DNA from: Streptosporangium nondiastaticum
Lineage (GTDB): Bacteria; Actinomycetota; Actinomycetes; Streptomycetales; Streptomycetaceae
NCBI RefSeq assembly: GCF_003011965.1
Contig: NZ_PXWG01000042.1
Coordinates: 1-49,864 of the forward strand
Reading direction: 5' to 3'
Length of the DNA: 49,864 nt
Made by a program: the position numbers and the translations under genes. The notes under the pieces were generated by a model that ran no database searches, was not told the origin of the DNA, and worked only from the letters and a program-made list of their open reading frames with translations. Within the stretch, counting starts at the first letter, position 1; every line of letters begins with the position of its first letter. Shown here one piece after another: positions 14,722 to 24,166 of the stretch.

Positions 14722-16290
14722 GTGCATTCACCCACAGCGGCGAGGCAGTTGGCTCCTGAACGGGGGCCCGCGGGAGGGACTGCCCAGGCACCCGCTCCGG
14801 CACATGCCGATCAGCCGGCCGGGCCTCGCATGACCGGCGGGCAGCGCAAGATCGCCCTCGTGGTCTGCTTGACCACGATGCTCCTGGCCGTCCTCGACCA
14901 GAACATCGTCTCGGCCGTCACCGTCCCGATCGTCCGGGACCTCGACCCCGCGCACGGCATCGACCGCGTGCCGTGGCTGATCAGCGCCTTCGCCCTCGCC
15001 TCGACCGCGGCCCTGCCGCTCTACGGCAAGCTGTGCGACACGCTCGGCGCCCGCAGGGTGTTCCTGAGCGCCGTCGCGGCCTTCCTCGTGGGATCGGCGC
15101 TGTGCGGAGCCGCGCAGTCCATGGAGCAGCTCATCGCGTTCCGCGCGCTCCAGGGCATCGGCGGCGGCGGGCTGATGAGCGTCACCATGGTCGTGATCGC
15201 CCAGCTCAAGGCGGCGGCGCCCGCGGAAGAGGGCGGCAAAAAGGGCGGCAAGGGCGGCAGCGGCATAGGCGGCCTCGTGGCGGGCGCGGGCATGGCCCTC
15301 GGGCCCGTGCTGGGCGGCGTCCTCGCCGATCACGCCGACTGGCGCTGGGTGTTCTACGTGAACCTGCCCGTCGGCCTCGCCGTGCTCGTCGCCGCGGCCG
15401 CCGTCCTCAAGCTCCCCCGGCACCACGGCACGCGCCACCGGATCGACTTCCTCGGCGCAGGCCTCGCCGCGGCCTTCTCCACGGCCGTGCTGCTCGTCAC
15501 CGAGTGGGGCGGCAAGGAGTACGCGTGGGGCTCCCCCGTCGTCCTCGGGCTGATCGCGGCGAGCGTGCTGCTGCTCGGCCTGTTCCTGTGGCGGCAGGCG
15601 ACGGCGGCCGAGCCCGTCCTGCCCCTGTCGCTGTTCAGGATCCCCGTGCTGCGCATCTCGTTCGCGCTGCAGGCCCTGATCGGGACGGCCCTGATGGGCT
15701 CGATGATCTACGTGATCATCTATCTGCAGCTCGTGCGCGGCATCGCCGCCACGAACGCCGGCCTGTTCCTGCTCCCGATGGCCGCGGGCATCTCCGTCAT
15801 CGGCATCGTCACCGGCCGGCTGACGGCGCGCGGCTGGCCGCAGAAGACCTTCGTCGTCACCGGCACGGCCGTCAGCGCGGCGGCCATGGGAATCCTCGCG
15901 ACCCTCAGCGCGGACACGGGACTGTGGGTCGTCAGCGCGGCGCTGCTGCTGCTCGGCCTGGGGTTCGGCCAGCTGCTGGGCCAGCTGATCCAGCTCACGC
16001 AGGAGTCGGCTCCGCCCCGCCAGCTGGGCGTGGCCACCACGGGAATCCGCTTCTTCCAGTCCCTGGGCGGCGCGCTGGGCGCCTCCCTCTTCGGCACGGT
16101 GCTGGCCCGGGTGTACGAGGCGAAGGGCCCCGGCGGTTCGGCGAGCCGCATAGCCGCGCTCAGCGGCGAGGCGCACGCCCAGGCGATACGGGCGTTCGTC
16201 TCCTCCGTCGACACGGTGTTCGCGTGTGCTGCCGGAGCGATGCTGTTGGCGCTGCTGCTGGCGCTGCGCCTGCGGGTGCCCCGCCCCTGA
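14722..16290 (+). CDS. MFS drug exporter, DHA2 (14-TM) type
   Basis: About 522 residues with 13-14 predicted membrane segments. The family motifs are LDQNIVSAVTVPIV (segment 1, motif D1 region), LCDTLGARRVFLS (motif A loop) and the GxxxGPxxGG-like GMALGPVLGGVLAD in segment 5 (motif C of drug/H+ antiporters). A basic loop KKGGKGGSG between segments is unusual. GTG at 14722 was chosen because GGAGGGGGAAGAAG lies immediately upstream; ATG at 14830 would remove a 36-residue polar leader and remains possible. The gene is divergent from tetR and presumably induced by the exported compound. A perfect 16-bp terminator separates it from convergent purL. Substrate unknown. Confidence 0.88.
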   Translation: MHSPTAARQLAPERGPAGGTAQAPAPAHADQPAGPRMTGGQRKIALVVCLTTMLLAVLDQNIVSAVTVPIVRDLDPAHGIDRVPWLISAFALASTAALPLYGKLCDTLGARRVFLSAVAAFLVGSALCGAAQSMEQLIAFRALQGIGGGGLMSVTMVVIAQLKAAAPAEEGGKKGGKGGSGIGGLVAGAGMALGPVLGGVLADHADWRWVFYVNLPVGLAVLVAAAAVLKLPRHHGTRHRIDFLGAGLAAAFSTAVLLVTEWGGKEYAWGSPVVLGLIAASVLLLGLFLWRQATAAEPVLPLSLFRIPVLRISFALQALIGTALMGSMIYVIIYLQLVRGIAATNAGLFLLPMAAGISVIGIVTGRLTARGWPQKTFVVTGTAVSAAAMGILATLSADTGLWVVSAALLLLGLGFGQLLGQLIQLTQESAPPRQLGVATTGIRFFQSLGGALGASLFGTVLARVYEAKGPGGSASRIAALSGEAHAQAIRAFVSSVDTVFACAAGAMLLALLLALRLRVPRP

Positions 16291-16317
16291 CCAGGGGGCC
16301 GCGGGCAGGCGCTGTCC

Positions 16318-16359
16318 CGGTGGCGGGGCGGGCCCGGGAAAGAGCCCGCCCCGCCACCG
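16318..16359. terminator. Bidirectional terminator between MFS gene and purL
   Basis: A perfect 16-bp stem (CGGTGGCGGGGCGGGC / GCCCGCCCCGCCACCG) with a 10-nt loop lies in the 86-bp gap between convergent genes. No T-tract on either strand. Confidence 0.9.
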
Positions 16360-16376
16360 TGGACGTCAGGCGGGAG

Positions 16377-18637
<2,261 letters not shown>

Positions 18638-18641
<4 letters not shown>

Positions 18642-19321
18642 GATGCGCTGACCAGCCTCTTGAGGATCGAGGTGAAGAATCCGAGCCCGTCCGTACGGCC
18701 CGTGCCGACGCCCGGCTCGACGGCGTGCTCGGGGTGCGGCATCAGGCCGACGACGTTGCCGGCGGCGTTGGTGATGCCCGCGATGTCGCGGAGCGAGCCG
18801 TTGGGGTTGCCGTCCAGGTAGCGGAAGGCGACGCGGCCCTCGGCCTCGAGCTCGTCGAGGGTGCGCTCGTCGGCCACGTAACGGCCGTCGATGTTCTTCA
18901 GCGGGACGGAGATCTCCTGGCCCGCCTCGTAGTCGGACGTCCAGGCGGTGTCCGCGTTCTCGACGCGGAGCTTCTGGTCGCGGCAGATGAAGTGCAGGTG
19001 GTTGTTGCGCAGCATCGCGCCGGGCAGCAGGTGGGTCTCGGTGAGCACCTGGAAGCCGTTGCAGATGCCGAGGACCGGCATGCCGCCCCGGGCCTGCTCG
19101 ATGACGGTCTCCATGACCGGCGAGAAGCGGGAGATGGCGCCCGCCCGCAGATAGTCGCCGTAGGAGAAGCCGCCGGGCAGGACCACGGCGTCCACCTGCT
19201 TGAGGTCCTTGTCGCGGTGCCAGAGCGGCACGGGCTCGAGCCCGGCGATCCGGACGGCGCGCTGGGTGTCGCGGTCGTCCAGGGTGCCGGGGAAGGTGAT
19301 GACTCCTACGCGTGCGGTCAC
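18638..19321 (-). CDS. purQ: FGAM synthase glutaminase subunit PurQ
   Basis: A 227-residue class I glutamine amidotransferase subunit. It hydrolyses glutamine and channels ammonia to PurL. The nucleophile is Cys87 in GICNGFQ, and the catalytic His-Glu pair lies in LMPHPEHAVEP near the C-terminus. The N-terminal VGVITFPGTLDDRD and LPGGFSYGDYLRAGA are typical. The start is GTG at 19321, overlapping the purS stop by 4 nt (GTGA); the stop overlaps purL by 4 nt. Such tight spacing ensures equal production of the three subunits of one complex. Confidence 0.97.
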
Positions 19322-19563
19322 GAGTCGACCCGCACGGTGAAGTTCTCGATCACGGTGTTGGCGAGAAACGTTTCCGCCATCTCGTGGATTCGGGCGAGGG
19401 CGGCGTCGTCGACCGGCCCCTCCACCTCGAGTTCAAAGCGCTTGCCCTGACGGACGTCGGCGATCCCCTCGAAACCCAGGCGAGGCAGCGCGCGCTGCAC
19501 CGCCTGGCCCTGCGGGTCGAGGATCTCCGGCTTGAGCATGACGTCGACTACGACGCGTGCCAC
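19318..19563 (-). CDS. purS: FGAM synthase subunit PurS
   Basis: An 81-residue PurS, the small dimeric protein that docks PurQ onto PurL and helps pass ammonia. The sequence ARVVVDVMLKPEILDPQGQA is diagnostic. Two in-frame GTG codons compete. The one at 19563 was chosen because GGGAG lies 5 nt upstream of it, whereas the GTG at 19569 is itself inside that ribosome site. The downstream end overlaps purQ. It is divergent from lsrL with 315 bp between the starts; a 16-bp near-palindrome at 19625-19640 lies about 60 bp upstream and may be the purine-operon control site. Confidence 0.95.
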   Translation of the reverse strand: MARVVVDVMLKPEILDPQGQAVQRALPRLGFEGIADVRQGKRFELEVEGPVDDAALARIHEMAETFLANTVIENFTVRVDS

Positions 19564-19624
19564 TGGCACTCCCGGTGTGTGGTGCGTGAGCTGAAGCGGT
19601 ACGGCCAGAGTACAGTCCCGAAAA

Positions 19625-19640
19625 ATCTACGCGCATAGAT
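19625..19640. promoter_or_regulatory. Near-perfect palindrome upstream of purS
   Basis: The dyad ATCTA-CGCGCA-TAGAT is symmetric except for one base pair of the core. It lies 62-77 bp upstream of the purS start, in an AT-richer stretch. It is a plausible operator for purSQL or for divergent lsrL. The cognate factor is unknown. Confidence 0.45.
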
Positions 19641-19878
19641 ATGCTGGGCCTCCTGTCACGTTTACGCATCGACACCCAGGACGCCCTGGAAAAATCCCGG
19701 GAAAAACGTACGGTCCTGATTGCGAAGAGGCACCCGGACAGAATTAACTGGGCTTCACTTTGCAATGCGTCTCGTTGTACAAATGAATAACCATTGACCA
19801 GGAACGGATCCGGAACATCCGGAACCAGTGCATCTGCGCAGTTCACCGCGGAGATGCCCGCCGAAAGGACCGATATTC

Positions 19879-20196
19879 GTGGCACAGCGCGTAGTGGTCA
19901 CACTCTCCGACGACATCGACGGCGGGGAAGCCGCGGAGACGGTTACCTTCGGCCTCGACGGCAAGTCGTACGAGATCGACCTGAACACTGCCAATGCGAA
20001 GAAACTGCGGGCGGTCCTCACGCCTTACCTGGAGGCCGGCCGCAAGCAGTCCCGCTCCGGCAAGGTCTACCGCCGCACCTCCGTGGCCCCCGACCCCGCG
20101 GCGGTCCGCGCCTGGGCCCGCTCGCACGGCATGGACGTGCCGCCGCGCGGCCGCATCCCCAAGCGCGTGTACGAGGCCTTCAACTCCGCCGACTGA
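19879..20196 (+). CDS. lsrL: Lsr2-family nucleoid protein (LsrL-type paralogue)
   Basis: A 105-residue Lsr2 family protein. The N-terminal oligomerisation part MAQRVVVTLSDDIDGGEAAE and the YEIDLNTANAKKLR helix are conserved. The C-terminal DNA-binding part ends with PPRGRIPKRVYEAFNSAD, with the RGR minor-groove hook of Lsr2. Lsr2 proteins coat AT-rich DNA and silence genes, in Streptomyces including cryptic antibiotic clusters. Position next to purS identifies it as the second paralogue (SCO4076 type, called LsrL) rather than the main Lsr2. GTG at 19879 was chosen because AAAGGA lies 9 nt upstream and the conserved sequence begins there. Its own upstream region is AT-rich for this genome, so autoregulation is plausible. 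Confidence 0.9.
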   Translation: MAQRVVVTLSDDIDGGEAAETVTFGLDGKSYEIDLNTANAKKLRAVLTPYLEAGRKQSRSGKVYRRTSVAPDPAAVRAWARSHGMDVPPRGRIPKRVYEAFNSAD

Positions 20197-20294
20197 GCCG
20201 CGCGCCGGCTGCCGCCGAGACGCCGGCCGAGGCGCCCGCCGGGGGACCGCCGGGCCGGCGCCGGGCCCTCCCCGGGACCGCCTGCCGGGCCGAT

Positions 20295-20325
20295 TTGCCA
20301 AGCACCCCGGATGATCAGCTAGAGT
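20295..20325 (+). promoter_or_regulatory. Probable promoter of the tRNA-Gly(UCC) array
   Basis: TTGCCA (20295-20300) and TAGAGT (20320-20325) are separated by 19 bp and end 53 bp before the first tRNA. The same TAGAGT hexamer precedes tRNA-Asp copy 2 and tRNA-Gly(GCC). Confidence 0.55.
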
Positions 20326-20377
20326 CTGGATCACGCCGAGGGGCGAGGCCGGGAAACCGGGCGAAACCCCAGGTCAC

Positions 20378-20449
20378 GCGGGTGTAGCTCAGTAGTAGAG
20401 CGCCCCCTTTCCAAGGGGGAGGCGCAGTGTGCGATTCCTGTCACCCGCT
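20378..20449 (+). tRNA. Non-canonical tRNA-Gly (anticodon TCC), array copy 1
   Basis: A 72-nt cloverleaf. The acceptor stem GCGGGTG/CACCCGC is perfect with discriminator T20449, the D-stem GCTC/GAGC is perfect, and the anticodon stem CCCCC/GGGGG carries loop TTTCCAA (TCC). Gly identity elements (U73, C35, C36) are present. Two regions are abnormal. The D-loop AGTAGTA has only one of the G18/G19 pair. The T-arm reads GCAG-t-G / CCTGT with a bulged T and loop TGCGATT, so the invariant T-Psi-C becomes T-G-C. CCA is not encoded. The change resembles cell-wall tRNA-Gly of staphylococci. Confidence 0.85.
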
Positions 20450-20460
20450 CTGAACGTCCT

Positions 20461-20480
20461 CCGGTCACATCTGTGACCGG
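20461..20480 (+). other. Spacer hairpin 1 in the tRNA-Gly array
   Basis: A perfect 8-bp stem CCGGTCAC / GTGACCGG with a 4-nt loop lies 11 nt after array copy 1. It may be a processing signal, or a weak terminator or attenuator between copies. Confidence 0.7.
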
Positions 20481-20494
20481 CCGGGACGGATCAT

Positions 20495-20566
20495 GCGGGT
20501 GTAGCTCAGTAGTAGAGCGCCCTCTTTCCAAGAGGGAGGCGCAGTGTGCGATTCCTGTCACCCGCT
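20495..20566 (+). tRNA. Non-canonical tRNA-Gly (anticodon TCC), array copy 2
   Basis: Same 72-nt architecture as copy 1, including the aberrant D-loop AGTAGTA and T-loop TGCGATT. It differs from copies 1 and 3 only in the anticodon stem, CCCTC/GAGGG instead of CCCCC/GGGGG. This compensatory double change keeps pairing and shows the copy is under structural constraint rather than a decaying pseudogene. Confidence 0.85.
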
Positions 20567-20568
20567 CT

Positions 20569-20609
20569 GATCGCTTGCCGGTCCACTCCTGTGGGCCGGA
20601 CCGGCGATC
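20569..20609 (+). other. Spacer hairpin 2 in the tRNA-Gly array
   Basis: The arms GATC..GCCGGTCC (20577-20584) and GGACCGGC..GATC (20598-20609) form an 8-bp stem with a 4-bp extension. The sequence differs from spacer hairpin 1, but position and form are alike. Confidence 0.65.
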
Positions 20610-20612
20610 CAT

Positions 20613-20684
20613 GCGGGTGTAGCTCAGTAGTAGAGCGCCCCCTTTCCAAGGGGGAGGCGCAGTGTGCGATTCCTGTCACCCGCT
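20613..20684 (+). tRNA. Non-canonical tRNA-Gly (anticodon TCC), array copy 3
   Basis: Identical to array copy 1 over all 72 nt, with anticodon TCC, aberrant D-loop and T-loop, and no encoded CCA. The three copies start 117-118 bp apart. A separate promoter (TAGAGT at 20720) follows before the ordinary tRNA-Gly(GCC), so the array and the normal gene are probably different transcription units. Confidence 0.85.
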
Positions 20685-20694
20685 CTCATCACGG

Positions 20695-20725
20695 TTACCG
20701 TCCACGGAAGTGGATCAGGTAGAGT
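20695..20725 (+). promoter_or_regulatory. Probable promoter of tRNA-Gly(GCC) copy 1
   Basis: TTACCG (20695-20700) and TAGAGT (20720-20725) with a 19-bp spacer, ending 39 bp before the tRNA. Confidence 0.5.
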
Positions 20726-20763
20726 GATGCACGCGCCGCCCGGTGAAAGCCGGTCGGAAGCAT

Positions 20764-20836
<73 letters not shown>

Positions 20837-20842
20837 CCAGCA

Positions 20843-20875
20843 CGAAGGCCCCGGTCATCTCGACCGGGGCCTTCG
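20843..20875 (+). terminator. Terminator of tRNA-Gly(GCC) copy 1
   Basis: A perfect 14-bp stem CGAAGGCCCCGGTC / GACCGGGGCCTTCG with a 5-nt loop, 6 nt after the tRNA. Confidence 0.9.
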
Positions 20876-20917
20876 GCGTTTCCCGGAGCTTCGGGCCTCG
20901 GTCCGGGTTCCGGCGCT

Positions 20918-20945
20918 GATGACATTCGTCATCCGAAGTCATGAC
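20918..20945 (+). promoter_or_regulatory. TGAC/GTCA operator candidates before the ABC operon
   Basis: A perfect dyad GATGAC-attc-GTCATC (20918-20933) is followed 4 bp later by GTCATGAC (20938-20945). They lie 45-72 bp upstream of the ABC ATPase start. TGAC/GTCA dyads are typical of targets of DesR/LnrK-type NarL regulators; such a regulator is encoded as the last gene of this operon, so autoregulation is likely. Confidence 0.5.
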
Positions 20946-20989
20946 AGGCCGCACTGACCTCCGCTCGGATCCGGCGCGAGGCTTGGGAC

Positions 20990-21994
20990 ATGGACATCGG
21001 GGACAGTGTGATCGACGTCTCGGGGCTGCGCCGCCGCTACGGCCCGGCCGGAGACGAAGGCTTCGAAGCGGTGCGGGACATCTCCTTCACCGTGGCGCGC
21101 GGCGAGTTGTTCGCCCTGCTCGGCACGAACGGCGCGGGCAAGACCTCCACGGTCGAGCTGCTGGAGGGGCTCGCGGAGCCGACCGCGGGCGAGGTGCGGG
21201 TGCTCGGGCACGATCCGTATGCGGAGCGGAGCGCCGTGCGGCCCCGGATCGGGGTGATGCTCCAGGAAGGCGGCTTCCCCGCGGACCTGACCGTCGCCGA
21301 GACGGTCCGCATGTGGGCAGGCTGCACCACCGGGGCCCGGCCCGTGGCGGAGGCCCTGGAGCTGGTCGACATGCTCCGCCGCAAGGACGTCCGCATCAAG
21401 CAGCTCTCCGGCGGCGAGCGCCGCCGCCTCGATCTCGCGCTCGCCCTCCTCGGCCGCCCCGAGGTCCTCTTCCTCGACGAGCCGACGACAGGCCTCGACC
21501 CCGAGGCCCGGCACAACACCTGGGAGCTGGTGCGCCGGCTCCGCGCCGAGGGCACCACGGTGCTGCTCACCACGCACTATCTGGAGGAGGCGGAAGCCCT
21601 CGCCGACCAGCTGGCGATCATGCGCGAGGGGCGGATCGTCTCGTCCGGGACGCCGGAGGAGGTCATCGGCAGCTATCCCGCGCGGATCCGCTTCGCGATG
21701 CCCGTGGGCTGGTTCGTGGGCGATCTCCCGCCGCTCGCCGAGCTGGGCGTCGTGCGGCACGAGGAGGAGCGCGGGCGCATAGAGCTGCAGACCCGCGAGC
21801 TGCAGCGGACGCTGACCGGGCTGCTGCTCTGGGCCCGGGAGAAGAACGTCGAGCTGGAGGGCCTCGACGCCCGGACCGCCTCGCTGGAGGAGGCGTTCCT
21901 GGCCATAGCGGGCGCGGGCCCCGCCGGTGAGCCCGCGGGGGCGGGTCCCGGTGCCGGCCTTGGTGTGGATTCTGTCGCGGGAAGGAACGCGTGA
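20990..21994 (+). CDS. ABC-2 type exporter, ATP-binding protein
   Basis: A 334-residue ATPase of a DrrA/LnrL-like exporter. Walker A LGTNGAGKTST, signature LSGGERRRLDLAL, Walker B EVLFLDEPTTGLD and the switch His in LLTTHYLEEAE are all intact. The C-terminal region (about residues 230-300, with ELQRTLTGLLLWAREKN) is the usual DrrA-type tail. ATG at 20990 precedes MDIGDSVIDVSGLRRRY; the ribosome site is weak. It ends in TGATG with the permease gene. The operon ATPase-permease-kinase-regulator suggests a self-inducing exporter responding to a membrane-active compound. The substrate is unknown. Confidence 0.92.
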   Translation: MDIGDSVIDVSGLRRRYGPAGDEGFEAVRDISFTVARGELFALLGTNGAGKTSTVELLEGLAEPTAGEVRVLGHDPYAERSAVRPRIGVMLQEGGFPADLTVAETVRMWAGCTTGARPVAEALELVDMLRRKDVRIKQLSGGERRRLDLALALLGRPEVLFLDEPTTGLDPEARHNTWELVRRLRAEGTTVLLTTHYLEEAEALADQLAIMREGRIVSSGTPEEVIGSYPARIRFAMPVGWFVGDLPPLAELGVVRHEEERGRIELQTRELQRTLTGLLLWAREKNVELEGLDARTASLEEAFLAIAGAGPAGEPAGAGPGAGLGVDSVAGRNA

Positions 21995-22770
21995 TGGCGA
22001 AGGCCGTGTCGATATCGGTGCCGCGGATGACGGCGCTGGGCCGGGCGGAGTTCATCCTGCTCGGGCGGAACAAGATGGGCCTCTACGTGGCCCTGCTGTT
22101 GCCGGTGATGATGGTGTGGGGCGTGCGGCGCGCCATCGGTGAGGTCGATCTCGGCGAGGCCGGCATGTCGGTCAACGAGGTCGCCCTGACCGGCGCCTTC
22201 GGCTACATCCTCCTCTTCGCCGTCTACCAGCACCTGGTCAGCGCCTATGTGGCGCGCCGTGAGGAGCTGGTCCTCAAGCGGCTGCGGACCGGCGAGACCA
22301 GCGATGCCGAGATCCTCACCGGCACGGCGCTGCCTGCGGTGGCCGTGGCGCTGGCGCAGTGCGTCCTGCTGGTCGTGGCGGGCGTGCTCTGGCTGGACCT
22401 GCGGTCGGTCGCCCGCCCCGATCTGATGGCGATCGGGCTCCTGCTCGGGGTGGCGATGTCCATAGCCCTGGCCGCGGTGACCGCGAGCTGGGCGAAGACG
22501 GTGCAGGGCTCCCAGCTGGTGACCTCGCCGCTGATGCTGATATCCGTGGCGGGCTCGGGGCTCATGGTGCCGCTGGAGGCCATGCCGGACACCATGGCGG
22601 ACATCTGCTCGCTGCTGCCGCTGACGCCGGTGATCCAGCTGGTGCGCGGCGGCTGGCTGGGCGGGATGAGCGCCCATGAGGCCGGGGGCGCGATCCTCAC
22701 GGGCATTGCCTGGACAATAGTGGCCGCGTACGGCGCCAAGCGGTGGTTCCGGTGGGAGCCGCGGCGGTAG
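21994..22770 (+). CDS. ABC-2 type exporter, permease
   Basis: A 258-residue integral membrane protein with about six hydrophobic segments, including LYVALLLPVMMVWGV, GAFGYILLFAVYQHL, VAVALAQCVLLVVAGVLW and LITSPLMLIS-like stretches. This is the ABC-2 permease topology. It is read from ATG at 21994, which has GGAAGGA 7 nt upstream; a GTG at 21991 would overlap the ATPase stop by 4 nt and is the alternative. The gene forms the export channel with the preceding ATPase. The histidine kinase gene follows after about 67 bp. Confidence 0.9.
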   Translation: MAKAVSISVPRMTALGRAEFILLGRNKMGLYVALLLPVMMVWGVRRAIGEVDLGEAGMSVNEVALTGAFGYILLFAVYQHLVSAYVARREELVLKRLRTGETSDAEILTGTALPAVAVALAQCVLLVVAGVLWLDLRSVARPDLMAIGLLLGVAMSIALAAVTASWAKTVQGSQLVTSPLMLISVAGSGLMVPLEAMPDTMADICSLLPLTPVIQLVRGGWLGGMSAHEAGGAILTGIAWTIVAAYGAKRWFRWEPRR

Positions 22771-22837
22771 CCCTGGGGCGACGGCCGTAGGCCGCGGCCG
22801 TGAAGCAGTGACGAGGACGTGCAAGGGGGCGGGACCC

Positions 22838-24166
22838 ATGGGCCTGTGGACACGGGTGCAGGAGTGGCGGGGCCGCAGCAGGGTCGCCAAGCTCGACATC
22901 TACATACGGTGGACGCTCTATGCGCTGCCCGTCCTCCTCCCCGGAGCCGGCACGGTCAATGTGCTCGCCGACTCCGGTCTCGGCCGGCCGTGGATGCTGG
23001 CGCTGGGCGGGATCTTCACCTTCCAGGGCCTCCTGGGCATCTCCGTCTTCCGCCGCTCCCTCGACCACTACCTCTGGAAGAAGCCCGCGCCCTGGCTGCT
23101 GGTGGCCGTGCAATGGGTGCTGTTCGCCGCGGCGGTCGTCTGCATGGTGATGTCGTTCGGTGCGTACGGCCAGGAGTACGGCTCCACGATCGGCCTGTTC
23201 CTGTGGAACGGCAGCCTTTCGGTCTTCGGCCCGCACACCCTGCTGGTCCGCAGGGTCCGCAGGTTCGTGATCCCGTGCGTCGTCGTGGCGCTGGCGCTGG
23301 GGCTCGGCATGCTGGCGCTCGGCGCCGGCTGGCAGGCCGCGGCCGCCCTGACGGTGGCCGTGCTCTTCCTCACGCTCTGGGTCGTGTACGTCGTGCGGAT
23401 GTCGGGCTGGATGCTGCACGTCATGTGGGAGCTGGAGGAAGCGCGGGAAGCGCAGGCGCGGCTGGCGGTCGCGGAGGAGCGGCTGCGGTTCGGCCGGGAT
23501 CTGCACGACGTCCTCGGGCGGAACCTCGCGGTGATCGCGCTCAAGAGCGAGCTGGCCGTGCAGCTGGCCCGGCGGGGCTCGCCCGCCGCGGTGGAGCAGA
23601 TGACCGAGGTCCAGCGCATGGCCCAGGACTCCCAGCGCGAGGTCCGGGAGGTCGTGCGCGGCTACCGCGAGGCGGATCTGCACACCGAGCTGGTGGGGGC
23701 GCGGGGTGTGCTGTCCGCCGCGGACATCGAGTGCCGCATCGACGACACGGTGGGCAAGGCCCTGCCGCCGGCGGTGCAGTCGGTCCTGGCGTGGGTCGTC
23801 CGCGAGGGCACCACCAATGTGCTGCGGCACGCGGACGCCGGGCGGTGTGCCGTGCGGCTGCGGATCGTGGCGGGGACGACGGCCGTTCTGGTCATGGAGA
23901 ACAACGGAGTGCGGGAGCCGGAGCGGGATCCGGGGTCCGGGAACGGCTCCGGGCTGGCCGGCCTGCGGGAGCGGCTCACCGTGCTGGGCGGCATGCTCAC
24001 CTACGAGCACCGGGCGAACGCGACGTTCCGGCTGACGGCGGAGGTTCCCTTGGAGGGGGTGCTGCCGGCGGATGAGGACGGTGCGGAGGGCCCGGGGGAC
24101 GCGGCCCCGGCGGGCAAGGAGGACCGGGCGGCGGCTCTGGTTCCGGTGAACGGGGGGACGGCATGA
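22838..24166 (+). CDS. DesK-family sensor histidine kinase
   Basis: About 442 residues. The N-terminal half has five to six membrane segments with almost no extracellular loop, as in membrane-state sensors of the DesK/LiaS type. A coil (ELEEAREAQARLAVAEERLR) leads into the HisKA_3 box with phospho-accepting His near residue 223 in GRDLHDVLGRNL. The ATPase part has NVLRHADA (N box) and a GSGLAGLRERL G-box. The long acidic and Ala-rich C-terminal tail is unusual. ATG at 22838 was preferred over GTG at 22808 because an AAGGGGGCGGGA tract precedes it. The stop overlaps the regulator start by 4 nt. Confidence 0.9.
   Translation: MGLWTRVQEWRGRSRVAKLDIYIRWTLYALPVLLPGAGTVNVLADSGLGRPWMLALGGIFTFQGLLGISVFRRSLDHYLWKKPAPWLLVAVQWVLFAAAVVCMVMSFGAYGQEYGSTIGLFLWNGSLSVFGPHTLLVRRVRRFVIPCVVVALALGLGMLALGAGWQAAAALTVAVLFLTLWVVYVVRMSGWMLHVMWELEEAREAQARLAVAEERLRFGRDLHDVLGRNLAVIALKSELAVQLARRGSPAAVEQMTEVQRMAQDSQREVREVVRGYREADLHTELVGARGVLSAADIECRIDDTVGKALPPAVQSVLAWVVREGTTNVLRHADAGRCAVRLRIVAGTTAVLVMENNGVREPERDPGSGNGSGLAGLRERLTVLGGMLTYEHRANATFRLTAEVPLEGVLPADEDGAEGPGDAAPAGKEDRAAALVPVNGGTA

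Noticed and set aside
20378..20684. CRISPR-like array of three 72-bp repeats
   Set aside because: The repeats fold as tRNA-Gly with perfect acceptor and anticodon stems and there are no cas genes; repeat length is too great for CRISPR.
20378..20684. tRNA pseudogenes
   Set aside because: Three copies keep the same unusual loops and copy 2 has a compensatory stem change, which decay would not produce.
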